The notes under the pieces were generated by a model, which was not told where the DNA came from, did no database searches, and saw only the letters and a program-made list of their open reading frames with translations. 56,785 nucleotides of DNA from Bacteroidota bacterium. Its GTDB lineage: Bacteria; Bacteroidota; Bacteroidia; Chitinophagales; Chitinophagaceae. Shown here in pieces: positions 36,614 through 44,917 of the stretch. Both the position numbers and the translations under genes were made by a program. The stretch's first letter is position 1. Each line of letters starts with the position of its first letter. The stretch spans positions 1-56,785 of the forward strand of contig JAFDXP010000089.1 in NCBI GenBank assembly GCA_018267875.1, written 5' to 3'.

Positions 36614-37078
36614 TTATAGGTTTTTCCGATAATCTACTGGTTTTAAACTGCCTTCCTTGGTGGTGATATAAGTTTCAACTCCACTTACAATATCCGTGTT
36701 TTGTGCTGAAACTGCCCACCAAATTCCATTGTTATCTTGCCTTACAATAAATGAAAATACAGTGCGTCTTGTTCCGCCTTTTTCACCTGCGATGGGTGTT
36801 TGTCCTTCTAATTTCATTTTAACATGTACAACTGCCGATTTTTCGGAAAGCATTTTTGTTTTCAGATTAATGATAGACAAAACAGAATCTTTAAAAATTA
36901 CTTTTAATCCGTAATCGTGGGCCTTAAAAATTGCTTGATGATTGTTCCACCATAACCCAACTACATTAATAAAATCAGCATCTTCTTCAAAGAGTTCCGC
37001 CATTAAATCGGGTCTGCGTTGGTTCCAGTATTCAACAAATAATTTTGGTAAATCTTCCGGTGTTTGTGCATTGTTCAT
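36614..37078 (-). CDS. SnoaL/YybH-like protein
   Basis: A 154-residue protein of the NTF2-like SnoaL/YybH type, from the ATG at 37078, 4 bp after the luciferase-like gene; an upstream start at 37096 would overlap that gene by 14 bp. Typical sequence is FVEYWNQRRPDLMAELFEED, GLWWNNHQAI and TVFSFIVRQDNNGIWWAVSAQNT split by a strand. Such cone-shaped folds bind or transform small hydrophobic molecules. A decayed duplicate lies at 35671-35872 on the same strand. Function unknown; co-transcription with two flavin proteins suggests shared substrate. Confidence 0.78.
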   Translation of the reverse strand: MNNAQTPEDLPKLFVEYWNQRRPDLMAELFEEDADFINVVGLWWNNHQAIFKAHDYGLKVIFKDSVLSIINLKTKMLSEKSAVVHVKMKLEGQTPIAGEKGGTRRTVFSFIVRQDNNGIWWAVSAQNTDIVSGVETYITTKEGSLKPVDYRKNL

Positions 37079-37082
37079 AAGC

Positions 37083-38123
37083 CTATTTATTTCCAAAATG
37101 TTTCTTAACCATCGGAATTACTTTTGTTCCGTACAATTCAATGGTTCTCATGAGTTCTTTGTGTGAGGGACCACCAACATCTAAATGTGCTACAAAACGA
37201 GTTAAACCAAAGAGTTCAATAGCATCAATTGTTTTTTCTGCCACTTCTTCCGGAGTACCCATAAACAAAGCAGCATTCTTACTCATACCCGCTTCAAACC
37301 TTGCTTGGGTAAAAGGTCCGCCTCCCCAATTTCTTTCTTTAGCCATTTTATTCATGTGTCTGGAATATTCGGGATAATAATCTGCTATAACCGTTTCTCT
37401 TGTTTCAGCAATGTAAGTATGAGAATGAATACCGATTTCCATTTTAGATAAATCGTGCCCTGCATTGATATATTGTTCTTTATAAAAATCAACAAGTGGT
37501 TTGAATTGATCGATAGTACCACCAATAATGGCAAACATAATAGGCAAACCCAATAATGCCGCACGCTGTACAGATTGAGGCGTACCACCAACGGCTATCC
37601 AAACCGGTATTTCTCTTTTAGGTTTAGGGTAAATGGATTGATTTTCTATAGCGGGACGGAACTTCCCTTTCCATGTTATGCTATCCTCTTTTCTAAGCCG
37701 TAGTAATAAGTCTAATTTTTCGGCAAACAATTCATTATAATCATTTAGGTTTTGACCAAACAAAGGAAAGGATTCTATAAAACTACCTCTTCCTGCCATT
37801 ATTTCTGCACGTTCACCCGAAAGTAAATCAATCATGGCATAATCCTGATACAATTTAACAGGGTCTGTAGAACTAAGCACATTTACACCACTTGAAAGAA
37901 TAATGTTTTTTGTAACAGTTGATAATGCTGCTAACATAATTTCAGGTGCAGACACTACATAATCTTCCCGATGGTGCTCGCCCATAGCAAAAATGTCAAT
38001 CCCTACTTCATCGGCTAATTTTACTTCTTCTACAATTTCTTTTAATCGTAAATCAGGATTCTGATATTTTTTTGTTTCGTAATTGTAGCTCAAATCACCA
38101 AACATTCCTATTCCAAATTTCAT
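37083..38123 (-). CDS. Luciferase-like flavin-dependent oxidoreductase
   Basis: A 346-residue LLM-class protein (PF00296, TIM barrel, FMN or F420 type) from the ATG at 38123; a TTG two codons upstream is less likely. Features are GIGMFGDLSYNYETKKYQ, EEVKLADEVGIDIFAMGEHH, the barrel segment RAEIMAGRGSFIESFPLFG and PVWIAVGGTPQSVQRAALLG. It probably oxygenates or desulfonates a small organic molecule with reduced FMN supplied by the third gene of the operon. A TGAnnTAAGTCA palindrome and a near -7 box lie just upstream. Confidence 0.9.
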   Translation of the reverse strand: MKFGIGMFGDLSYNYETKKYQNPDLRLKEIVEEVKLADEVGIDIFAMGEHHREDYVVSAPEIMLAALSTVTKNIILSSGVNVLSSTDPVKLYQDYAMIDLLSGERAEIMAGRGSFIESFPLFGQNLNDYNELFAEKLDLLLRLRKEDSITWKGKFRPAIENQSIYPKPKREIPVWIAVGGTPQSVQRAALLGLPIMFAIIGGTIDQFKPLVDFYKEQYINAGHDLSKMEIGIHSHTYIAETRETVIADYYPEYSRHMNKMAKERNWGGGPFTQARFEAGMSKNAALFMGTPEEVAEKTIDAIELFGLTRFVAHLDVGGPSHKELMRTIELYGTKVIPMVKKHFGNK

Positions 38124-38140
38124 ATTCAATATTTTTATTG

Positions 38141-38183
38141 CAAAGGTCGATATTGGAACTGAGAAGAAAATTGATGTAAGTCA
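38141..38183 (-). promoter_or_regulatory. Crp/Fnr-type promoter of the flavin operon
   Basis: On the given strand, CAAAGGTC (38141-38148, minus-strand GACCTTTG, one mismatch from TAnnTTTG) is followed by 23 bases and then TGATGTAAGTCA (38172-38183), an imperfect TGAC/GTCA dyad. The same layout recurs at 45679-45721. Confidence 0.6.
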
Positions 38184-38267
38184 CAAACTGTGTTTCAGCT
38201 TTGAATCATTTCATCTTTCTTGTTTGATTCTTGTCTTGACAAAAAATACAAATGTGCTACCAAATGG

Positions 38268-39077
38268 TTAGGCAAATATTTCTTTAAAAATCGTCTCTAA
38301 TTTTTCGTCAAAGTTCTCAGGTAAGTCCCTGTGAGGAATTCCTAAGTTTTCCAATGCAATTTTAAAACGCTTGAAGCCATTTTCACTTCTCATTTCAACC
38401 CAGTTAATACCTAAGTGTTCAAGTTGATTTTTATTTTGAATTGAAAGTTTGTCCGCAACGAAAACATTAGTTGCTCTTGCAATTACTGCATCTGCACTTT
38501 CAGGATTTCCGCTTCCCATTAGTTTTACTTCGCACAAAAATTCTTTACCATCTTTAAGCAAGTAAAAATCAATTTCTCGGTCAAATCCCTTTGCGTTGTC
38601 CTTTACGAATTTTGCTTTATAATTTTCTTCACTTACTGAATACAATTTGCAGAGTGTTTTCATTAACGGGTTCTCAACTCTTTTTCCAGCCGTGCTCCAA
38701 AGCCCACCACGCAACTCAGCTCGTTTAACTGCAAGTGTATTTATTACTATTAAACTTTCACTAACATTAAGGTCAACTGAAACTCCTTTGAACTTTATTG
38801 TCAACGTCAGTTCTAATTCGTGTTCTGTTTCTACCAATGCTTTTATGCTCTCATATAATACATCATAATGTTCATTAGCTGCATCAATAATAATTTCTTT
38901 CGTTGATGAATTGAACATATTATGAATGGTCTTTTTGTTCAACCCGGAATTGATTGCAATTTCTTTTGCTGGCAAATTCGGATTTAAAAACTCCTTTTTA
39001 TACCAATCAATAGAAATGTTCTCATTTTTCAATTTAGCATCAATAATTTTCTTGAAAAATTCAATTTCAAATTGCAA
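38268..39077 (-). CDS. CfrBI-like restriction endonuclease, 5' end disrupted
   Basis: A 269-residue frame resembling the CfrBI-type restriction endonucleases. GGLWSTAGKRVENPLMKTLC (125-144) is the most telling part, and the nuclease site is REID...CEVK (Asp170, Glu183, Lys185). The reading frame is open upstream of the ATG, in sensible sequence (LLKGDDYRIEVVTLINAEFLQ, 21 residues before the start region, shown as LLKGDDYRIEVV and TLINAEF), up to a dispersed repeat at 39156-39241. The true start has therefore probably been lost or replaced. It is the last gene of the restriction-modification locus. Confidence 0.7.
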   Translation of the reverse strand: MQFEIEFFKKIIDAKLKNENISIDWYKKEFLNPNLPAKEIAINSGLNKKTIHNMFNSSTKEIIIDAANEHYDVLYESIKALVETEHELELTLTIKFKGVSVDLNVSESLIVINTLAVKRAELRGGLWSTAGKRVENPLMKTLCKLYSVSEENYKAKFVKDNAKGFDREIDFYLLKDGKEFLCEVKLMGSGNPESADAVIARATNVFVADKLSIQNKNQLEHLGINWVEMRSENGFKRFKIALENLGIPHRDLPENFDEKLETIFKEIFA

Positions 39078-39155
39078 AAACTCTGCATTTATAAGAGTTA
39101 CAACTTCAATTCTATAATCGTCACCTTTTAAAAGTTTACGGATTATGTTCTTTAT

Positions 39156-39241
39156 GGCGTGCCCCTGCGGGTCGGGCTATTCGCTACAAGTCCTCGTTCC
39201 GCTACGCTTCACTGTGGGCTTTCCGCTTCTATCCCTCACGC
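39156..39241 (-). repeat. Dispersed structured repeat, copy 2
   Basis: On the minus strand it starts GCGTGAGGGATAGAAGC, contains GGAAAGCCCACAG, GAGGACTTG and ATAGCCCGACCC, and ends GGGGCACGCC. It is the best match to copy 1. It supplies the stop codon of the 70-residue ORF upstream (CGT GAG GGA TAG) and separates the CfrBI-like frame from its original 5' end. Confidence 0.87.
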
Positions 39242-39441
39242 AACTCCTCAACTAATGTTTCAAAGTCATTTGAAGTTTCTTTCGTATTATAAACTTCACC
39301 GTTTAAAAAACTATCATCAATGAATTCAGAAACATACCAAACCCAAATTTCCTTTCCTTCGCTATCAGTAACTTTTATTGGTTTTAAGAAAGCACCAGTA
39401 GTAAATATTGTTGGATTTTCTTCAAATATTAATTTGCTCAT
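39229..39441 (-). CDS. Small protein of the restriction locus, 3' end in repeat
   Basis: A 70-residue protein starting in a 4-base overlap (ATGA) with the PDDEXK gene. It reads as a small beta-rich domain (GAFLKPIKVTDSEGKEIWVW) followed by an acidic tail. Its last residues REG and the stop come from repeat copy 2, so the natural C-terminus may be longer. No family recognised; tight coupling to the restriction genes suggests a role there. Confidence 0.6.
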   Translation of the reverse strand: MSKLIFEENPTIFTTGAFLKPIKVTDSEGKEIWVWYVSEFIDDSFLNGEVYNTKETSNDFETLVEELREG

Positions 39442-40403
39442 AATACTATTTTTTGTAAAAATTTCTCTTGAACTTTAGTGAACTTCTTCACGCTTTCAAA
39501 AAACTCATCTAATTCTTGATAGTTTTTAAAAACATAATCTTGTTTGATTTTATGGAATGGATTTTTCAAAAGCTCTTTCTTGAATTTGACTTTGTTTTCT
39601 TCTTCAGCAATGATGTATAGCTTAATTCTAAGCTTATGAACTTGGTATAGTCTTAGAAGCCCTTTAGTAATATCTGTTGAATGTTCTACTTCAAAGGCGT
39701 GTGTTGGATAACCTTCTTCATCAAACCAAATAACATCAATAAATCTAACGGTATCAATGCTAACAGCCGGAATACTATCTTTTGGAACTTCTTTTTCTGA
39801 ACATAAGTCACCTAAAGTTCCATAAATACTTTGTTTTCCTCTATCGGGTGTATAAGTTCGATAATTCAAATAACTTCCAATAAGAATTAGCTTCGCTTGA
39901 ATATCTGAATGTGTTAAAGGGGCATCATCATTAACCTCAATGTTTATGATTTTTGAAATTTCCTTTAACCTACTTAAATCTTTTTTATGATTAGGGAAAT
40001 ATACCTCAGCTACTTTATTACAATATAAATCAGGGATTTCTTCAACATAAAGACCGTCCTCTGTTGTTATACAATGAAACTGAAATCCGCCTGCCTTAGT
40101 TTTTGAAAGTTTAGATTGATTTTTTACGAATACAGAAAGTGAACCTACATTTATTTCAAGTTTCGTTTTAAATTTTTTTACTACTACAAATGCACCTTCT
40201 TTGTTGTAGTTATCTAATTCCTTCATCCCATTCTCTGTTATTCCGTGCCAATCTTCTTTTCCTCCAAAAATTAAAAATGGTAAACCATTTTCATCAGAAA
40301 ATAATTTTCTTGAAGGTTTTACCTGAGTTAGCTTGGTTTTTTGAATTCTTTCTAATTCTTCAATCACCAATTTTCTGTCTGTATCTGTAAATTTTTCTAC
40401 CAT
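39438..40403 (-). CDS. PD-(D/E)xK nuclease-like protein of the restriction locus
   Basis: A 321-residue protein. The C-terminal part has FIDVIWFDEEG followed by HAFEVEHSTDITKGLLRL: Asp223, Glu238 and then Glu240-His241, a PD-(D/E)xK-like core seen in restriction-endonuclease-type proteins. The N-terminal 150 residues are a separate alpha/beta domain that may bind DNA. It starts 2 bp after the methyltransferase stop and overlaps the small gene by 4 bp, so it is part of the same transcript. It may be a second nuclease or a subunit. Confidence 0.65.
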   Translation of the reverse strand: MVEKFTDTDRKLVIEELERIQKTKLTQVKPSRKLFSDENGLPFLIFGGKEDWHGITENGMKELDNYNKEGAFVVVKKFKTKLEINVGSLSVFVKNQSKLSKTKAGGFQFHCITTEDGLYVEEIPDLYCNKVAEVYFPNHKKDLSRLKEISKIINIEVNDDAPLTHSDIQAKLILIGSYLNYRTYTPDRGKQSIYGTLGDLCSEKEVPKDSIPAVSIDTVRFIDVIWFDEEGYPTHAFEVEHSTDITKGLLRLYQVHKLRIKLYIIAEEENKVKFKKELLKNPFHKIKQDYVFKNYQELDEFFESVKKFTKVQEKFLQKIVL

Positions 40404-40405
40404 AG

Positions 40406-41632
40406 TTAAGCTGCTAATGGGGTTTGCGTTAGGGATTGAAGTGGAAATCCTTTTTGTGAGGAACGAACAAAAAGATTGGAACGAAAAGCCCGACCCGATA
40501 GGGGAACGCCCAAATCATCTTTATCAAAGCAAGGGTCAATTTTCCAAACATTCGTTGTTTCATAACCGTCCGCTACTTTGCTTTCTAAAATTGTATTCCA
40601 GTCATACTGTTTAATGTTCCAGTCCAAAAGTTTTTCGGTGCTTTTACGATAAACCATTAGATATTCAGTAACACTATTCGGTTTATATCCTAATGGTTTT
40701 CTGTGTTGCATAAAACCACCAATACGATTTTTTACACTTGCTTCAGGTTTCAGCCAAACAATATCATCAATAAATTCCCAACCCATTTCCATTAAATACG
40801 GATGTATGTCAAAAGGAATTGGATAACGCTTACTGCTATGTGCTCTGCTAATTCTTGGAATTATTATTGGCGAAGTGTTTACAATTAAAAATCTGCCTTC
40901 TTTTGTTATGCGGTGAACTTCTTTAAACACGTCAGCAAGAAATCCCAAATATGCTTTGTAGCTTGGATAGATTGAATAATCTCTTGCGTTGTAGTATGGT
41001 GGGGAGGTGAATGTTAAATGAATGCTCTCGTCTTTAAGTAATTTCATTGTTTCAATCGTATCAGCATTAACAACAACATTTTTCAAATAATCGTAACTCT
41101 CGGTGTGAGGTTGCAAATTTTTGTCTTTTATTTCAGTAAAATACTCTTTGTAGATTACTGTTCGCACCATTTCATTTTCGTGATTAACAAGAACTTTTAG
41201 TTGTTCATCAACTTCTGGTTCTCCTTTGAATACAAGCAAACCACGAATTGCTTGACTTACAATTTTCGGGTCTTTGTCTTTTAGAATTTCAAAAAGAATT
41301 TTCTTTCCTTTTTTACTTCTCATTCTGCCTATTGAAGAAACTGCTTCACGTCTAACTGTTGTGTCAGTGTCATTTAATGCAGTTTCTTTAAGTGTTGCCA
41401 AGTATTCTTCTTTATCAAGTTTGCCAAAGGTTTTAACAGTCCAAAGTCGAACGGAAGCATTTTTATGAGTTAATAATTCAGGAAGAAAACTACCGTCAAA
41501 ATCTTTTGGGAGTTGTCCAAGATTTTCAAGAATAAAAGTCAATGAACCGCTGTCCTTATAATCTTTTACAAGGTGTCCTATTGCACCGTTACCGTTGCTT
41601 TTTAGGTCTTTGATATATTCTTTAGTCAGCAT
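40406..41632 (-). CDS. HEAT-repeat DNA methyltransferase, C-terminus replaced by repeat
   Basis: A 408-residue frame. Residues about 30-170 are HEAT-like helical repeats; a beta-class amino-methyltransferase domain follows with motif IV FTSPPYYNARDYS (208-220) and NVWKIDPCF near 362. In this class the AdoMet motif I (DPFxGSGTT) must come after this point, but residues about 375-403 are encoded by the dispersed repeat at 40426-40511 and motif I is missing. The last residues QTPLAA may be the natural end. It overlaps the HTH gene upstream by 11 bp. Probably inactive. Confidence 0.75.
   Translation of the reverse strand: MLTKEYIKDLKSNGNGAIGHLVKDYKDSGSLTFILENLGQLPKDFDGSFLPELLTHKNASVRLWTVKTFGKLDKEEYLATLKETALNDTDTTVRREAVSSIGRMRSKKGKKILFEILKDKDPKIVSQAIRGLLVFKGEPEVDEQLKVLVNHENEMVRTVIYKEYFTEIKDKNLQPHTESYDYLKNVVVNADTIETMKLLKDESIHLTFTSPPYYNARDYSIYPSYKAYLGFLADVFKEVHRITKEGRFLIVNTSPIIIPRISRAHSSKRYPIPFDIHPYLMEMGWEFIDDIVWLKPEASVKNRIGGFMQHRKPLGYKPNSVTEYLMVYRKSTEKLLDWNIKQYDWNTILESKVADGYETTNVWKIDPCFDKDDLGVPLSGRAFRSNLFVRSSQKGFPLQSLTQTPLAA
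40426..40511 (+). repeat. Dispersed structured repeat, copy 3
   Basis: Starts GCGTTAGGGATTGAAG, contains GGAAATCC, GGAACGAAAAGCCCGACCC (19 bases) and ends GGGGAACGCCC. Compared with copies 1 and 2 the 5' end has GCGTT for GCGTG and the 3' end AACGC for CACGC, so the terminal pairing is kept by a compensating change. An inner stem CTTTTTGT/ACAAAAAG is specific to this copy. It lies in the methyltransferase reading frame, on the opposite strand. Confidence 0.8.
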
Positions 41633-41948
41633 TTTTTTTGGTTTTTAAGTATGAAACTTTTTTTTCTGCAACTTTTAAAATATTCAAATCTGCTTCTTCA
41701 TCTAAAATTTTGTAAGCAATTTGGTCACTGAGAAATTCATTTTGTAATTCTTTCTCATCCACTTGAAAAAATGTTGCTACCTGCTTAATAAGTTGCTTGG
41801 TCGGTTGTCGTTCGTTCCGTTCAATTTTTGCGAGCAATGAAATGTCAATATTGATTTTCTCAGCTACTGTTTTCAAGGTCTGTCCTGCATCTTCACGGAG
41901 TGTCCTTAGGTGCTCACCAAAAGAAGTGTATTTTTTAACGGATGCCAT
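41622..41948 (-). CDS. XRE-family HTH regulator (controller-type)
   Basis: A 108-residue protein with an HTH_3/XRE domain at about 10-68: FGEHLRTLREDAGQTLKTVA, then INIDISLLAKIERNERQPTK. The C-terminal 40 residues are a helical extension. First gene of the restriction-modification operon and overlapping the methyltransferase by 11 bp, it has the position and size of a controller (C) protein that times expression of the endonuclease. Two similar 15-bp palindromes upstream are candidate operators. Confidence 0.85.
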   Translation of the reverse strand: MASVKKYTSFGEHLRTLREDAGQTLKTVAEKINIDISLLAKIERNERQPTKQLIKQVATFFQVDEKELQNEFLSDQIAYKILDEEADLNILKVAEKKVSYLKTKKNAD

Positions 41949-41950
41949 GT

Positions 41951-42004
41951 GGTCTAATTTTGTCCAAAAGTAAAAAGAGATTTATAAATGGACAAATAAA
42001 GTCC
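41951..42004 (-). promoter_or_regulatory. Two candidate operators of the XRE regulator
   Basis: GGACAAATAAAGTCC (41990-42004) is a GGAC-N7-GTCC palindrome; GGTCTAATTTTGTCC (41951-41965) is a related half-degenerate copy. Their centres are 39 bp apart, directly upstream of the start at 41948, as expected for autoregulation. Confidence 0.55.
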
Positions 42005-42149
42005 AAAAAGTTATCCACAAACTGTCATGGTGGTAATCAGGCTTGGTGCGATTGGGAAAAATTAAATATGCTGTGGAGTTACTACCTTTAAGTGTACACC
42101 AAAAGCTAAAATATCTAATTTTATTTTATTCAATTTTAATTTTAATTAC

Positions 42150-43352
42150 TTATCCTAAACGCTTGGCTATTTGTAAAAACACAAATACCAACACGCCGGC
42201 AATAGCCATAATGGCAAATAATATAAAAGGCGTGGGTGCTCCCAACAAACCAACTATGGCTGTTATAAATGCACTCATTGCCATCATCATTGCTCCGTTC
42301 ATGGCAGATGCCGAACCGGCCAATTCTTTAAATGGTGAAAGTGCAGAAGAAACGGTGTTGGGATAAATTAATCCGATGCTCATTAAAATTAAAAATAGAG
42401 CTGCTATTACTAATTGAAATGGGAAATCGGTTATTAAATAGGCAGTTATAGTGAATGAAATAGTTAGTAACATCAATAGTACAGCCCCAATCATCATCAT
42501 TTTTTTGAAATGAATCTTTTTTACCAACACGCCATTCAAATAATTCCCTGCCATAGCGCCTGTGGCGCTAATGCCATATAAGAGTGCAAACTGTTTGGGT
42601 GGTACTTTGTAATAGCCCATAAAAATGGCAGGAGAAGCTGAAACAAAAGCAAATATCACGGAATTAGCCAAGCTGCCCCCCATTACATAAAGGCTAAATG
42701 TTTTGTTTTTAATGACATCACCATAATTTTTCATCACTAATTTTCCACTTAGCTTATCTTTTGATTGATATAAAATTGTTTCAGGAAGAAAGAAAAAGAT
42801 CAGAAAAATCAAGATAATGCCATATCCTGTTAAGGCATAAAAAACAGATTCCCAATTATAATCAGCTACAAAAAAACTTCCTAAAGTGGGAGAGAGTATG
42901 GGTGCTACCCCCAAAACCGTCATTACTAAAGAAAAAGCCTTGGCTCTATGTTGAGGCTCAAAAACATCGGTAATAATAGCCATTGCAGAAACCATTCCTG
43001 CACTTGCTCCCAAGGCTTGTAGAAAACGAACGGTAATCATCATATCCAACGAATCGGCTACCGAGCAAAGCACAGAAGTGATGATATACACCAACAATGA
43101 AATAATTAAGGGTTTTCTTCGCCCGAAATGGTCTATGATGGGGCCGTAAATTAATTGCCCGATGGTAATGCCAATGAAGTAAGAAGTTAAGGTAAAAGCA
43201 ATTTTACTTTCATCTACTTTGAAATCGGCTGCCATTTGGTGAAATCCCGGAATGTACATTGCAATGGTTAGCGTACTCAATGCAGCTAATAAACCAAGTA
43301 GTACGATTAAAAAGGATTTGTTGATGGACTTTATTTGTGTGTTTTTGTTCAT
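42150..43352 (-). CDS. Bcr/CflA-type MFS drug exporter
   Basis: A 400-residue 12-helix major facilitator. Motif A between helices 2 and 3 is GPIIDHFGRRKP (69-80), and VRFLQALGASAGMVSAMAI with GVAPILSPTLGSF are the antiporter signatures of the Bcr/CflA subfamily. It should export a drug-like compound with protons. It is 11 bp downstream of the broken NmrA-type gene on the same strand and may share its transcript. Confidence 0.88.
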   Translation of the reverse strand: MNKNTQIKSINKSFLIVLLGLLAALSTLTIAMYIPGFHQMAADFKVDESKIAFTLTSYFIGITIGQLIYGPIIDHFGRRKPLIISLLVYIITSVLCSVADSLDMMITVRFLQALGASAGMVSAMAIITDVFEPQHRAKAFSLVMTVLGVAPILSPTLGSFFVADYNWESVFYALTGYGIILIFLIFFFLPETILYQSKDKLSGKLVMKNYGDVIKNKTFSLYVMGGSLANSVIFAFVSASPAIFMGYYKVPPKQFALLYGISATGAMAGNYLNGVLVKKIHFKKMMMIGAVLLMLLTISFTITAYLITDFPFQLVIAALFLILMSIGLIYPNTVSSALSPFKELAGSASAMNGAMMMAMSAFITAIVGLLGAPTPFILFAIMAIAGVLVFVFLQIAKRLG

Positions 43353-43363
43353 TCTATCATTTT

Positions 43364-44245
43364 TTACCCAATAAAATATTCTTGATAATCACTTGCAAAT
43401 TGCTCAACAGAATAAGGTGAACGGTTTAGAATTTTTTGAACACTATCAGAAGTTTTTTCTGTTGCTCCGCCTGCTTTTTGATAAGCTGCCAGAGCTAAAA
43501 GAGAATCTATTGATTTGGTGGGAATGCCTTGTTTTTCCATTCGTGTACGCATTTCTTCCATGGATAAAGATTTGTAAACAACCGGTTTACCAATCGCTTT
43601 TGAAATGGCATCTGCCAACTGTTAGAAACCGATGGCTTCAGCTCCTGTTAATACATAGCGTTGTCTCTGATGTTTTTCCGGATGCAACAAAGCTTCGGCA
43701 GCCACGGCTGCAATATCGCGGGCATCAATAAACGGAACTTTACCATCACCAATGGCAGCATAAATAGCACCTTCTTCTTTAACGGTTTTAGCTTCCTCGC
43801 CCAACCAGTTTTGCATAAATGCGTGTGGCCTTAAAATCGTCCAAGTCATTTTAGTGTTTTCCAAAACCTGTTCTGCTTCCCAATGCTCCAATGCCAATCC
43901 GGATGTTGTTTTTGGACTTGCACCCAAAGCCGAAAGTTTTACGATGTGCTTCACACCTAACTTTTCAGCAGTTTTAATAATTTCAATTTGTGTTTGTCCA
44001 AATCCAGCACGATTTCCTGTTAACAGAAACAAGCGATCGGTTCCTGCTAAAGTAGCATCCAATGTTGAGGCATCACTCACATCCGCTTGAACCCACACTA
44101 CACCGGGTATTTCACGAACTTTACTGAAATCACGCATTACGGCACGAATGCTTGCTCCTGATTTTGATAACAAATCAATCAATTCACTACCAATAGTACC
44201 GGTGCTTCCGATGATTGTTATAATTTGTTTTTCCATACCATTCAA
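43364..44245 (-). pseudogene. NmrA/SDR-type NAD(P)-binding protein with in-frame TAA
   Basis: Two adjacent frames make one gene. The first 207 codons carry the Rossmann start IGSTGTIGSELIDLLSKSGA and end GAEAIGF; a TAA at 43622-43624 follows, and the next codons in the same frame continue QLADAISKAIGKPV and run 84 residues to a normal end. The stop replaces what was probably CAA. Together they match the length (about 293) of NmrA-like quinone or azo reductases. Without readthrough the product lacks its substrate lid. Confidence 0.8.
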
Positions 44246-44273
44246 TATTTATTATTTGTTTAAAAATATTTAA

Positions 44274-44310
44274 ACAGGGATAAAAAACTATTCAAACTTT
44301 CTATCCCTGT
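44274..44310. repeat. 9-bp inverted repeat between YceI and the NmrA-type gene
   Basis: ACAGGGATA (44274-44282) and TATCCCTGT (44302-44310), 19 bases apart. It lies after the YceI stop and before the NmrA-type start, both minus strand; it may be a weak terminator or an operator. Confidence 0.5.
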
Positions 44311-44339
44311 CAGAGCTTATATCTTTTAAAAGAATTGTA

Positions 44340-44876
44340 TTATGCAGGTTGATGCGTAAACTCAACGTGCAAATCCAATTTAATTTCATCACTAACAACC
44401 GCACCTCCTGTTTCAATTAAATCATTATACACCATTCCAAAATCTTTACGATTTATTTTTCCGGAAAGAGAAAATCCTGCTCTTCGCAAGCCATAAGGAT
44501 CCGTAATAATGCCTCCAAACTCTACGGCTAATTCAATCGGTTTGGTAACATTTCTAATCGTCATTTCCCCTTTTAGAACATAATCTTCCTTACTTTTCTT
44601 TTCAAAAGATGTTGATTTAAAAAATAAATTAGGAAACTCCTCTGATTTAAAAAAGCTTTCCGAACGCAAGTGGTCATCCCGCATCTTATTGCCGGTGTTT
44701 ATACTGCCTGTAACTGCTGAGAAGAAAGCAGAACCATTTTCTATTTCTTCCCCATTTGTTTCCAACCAAGATTCATATTGTTCAAACTCACCTCTGATTT
44801 TAGAGATTACCATGTGTCTTGCTGAAAATTGAATTTGCGAATGCACCGGGTCGATGCTCCATTTAATTGTACTCAT
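44340..44876 (-). CDS. YceI-family lipid-binding protein (cytoplasmic form)
   Basis: A 178-residue YceI lipocalin-like barrel. STIKWSIDPVHSQIQFSARH at the N-terminus and MRDDHLRSESFFKSEEFPN, VLKGEMTIRNVTKPIELAVE (about 115-134) and FSLSGKINRKDFGMVYN are all family signatures. There is no signal peptide, so unlike E. coli YceI this version is probably cytoplasmic. The family binds isoprenoid or fatty-acyl chains. It sits between two broken genes on the minus strand. Confidence 0.9.
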   Translation of the reverse strand: MSTIKWSIDPVHSQIQFSARHMVISKIRGEFEQYESWLETNGEEIENGSAFFSAVTGSINTGNKMRDDHLRSESFFKSEEFPNLFFKSTSFEKKSKEDYVLKGEMTIRNVTKPIELAVEFGGIITDPYGLRRAGFSLSGKINRKDFGMVYNDLIETGGAVVSDEIKLDLHVEFTHQPA

Positions 44877-44917
44877 GTTTTTTTGATTTTTATTGTTTAT
44901 AATTTTTTTTTTGTTTG

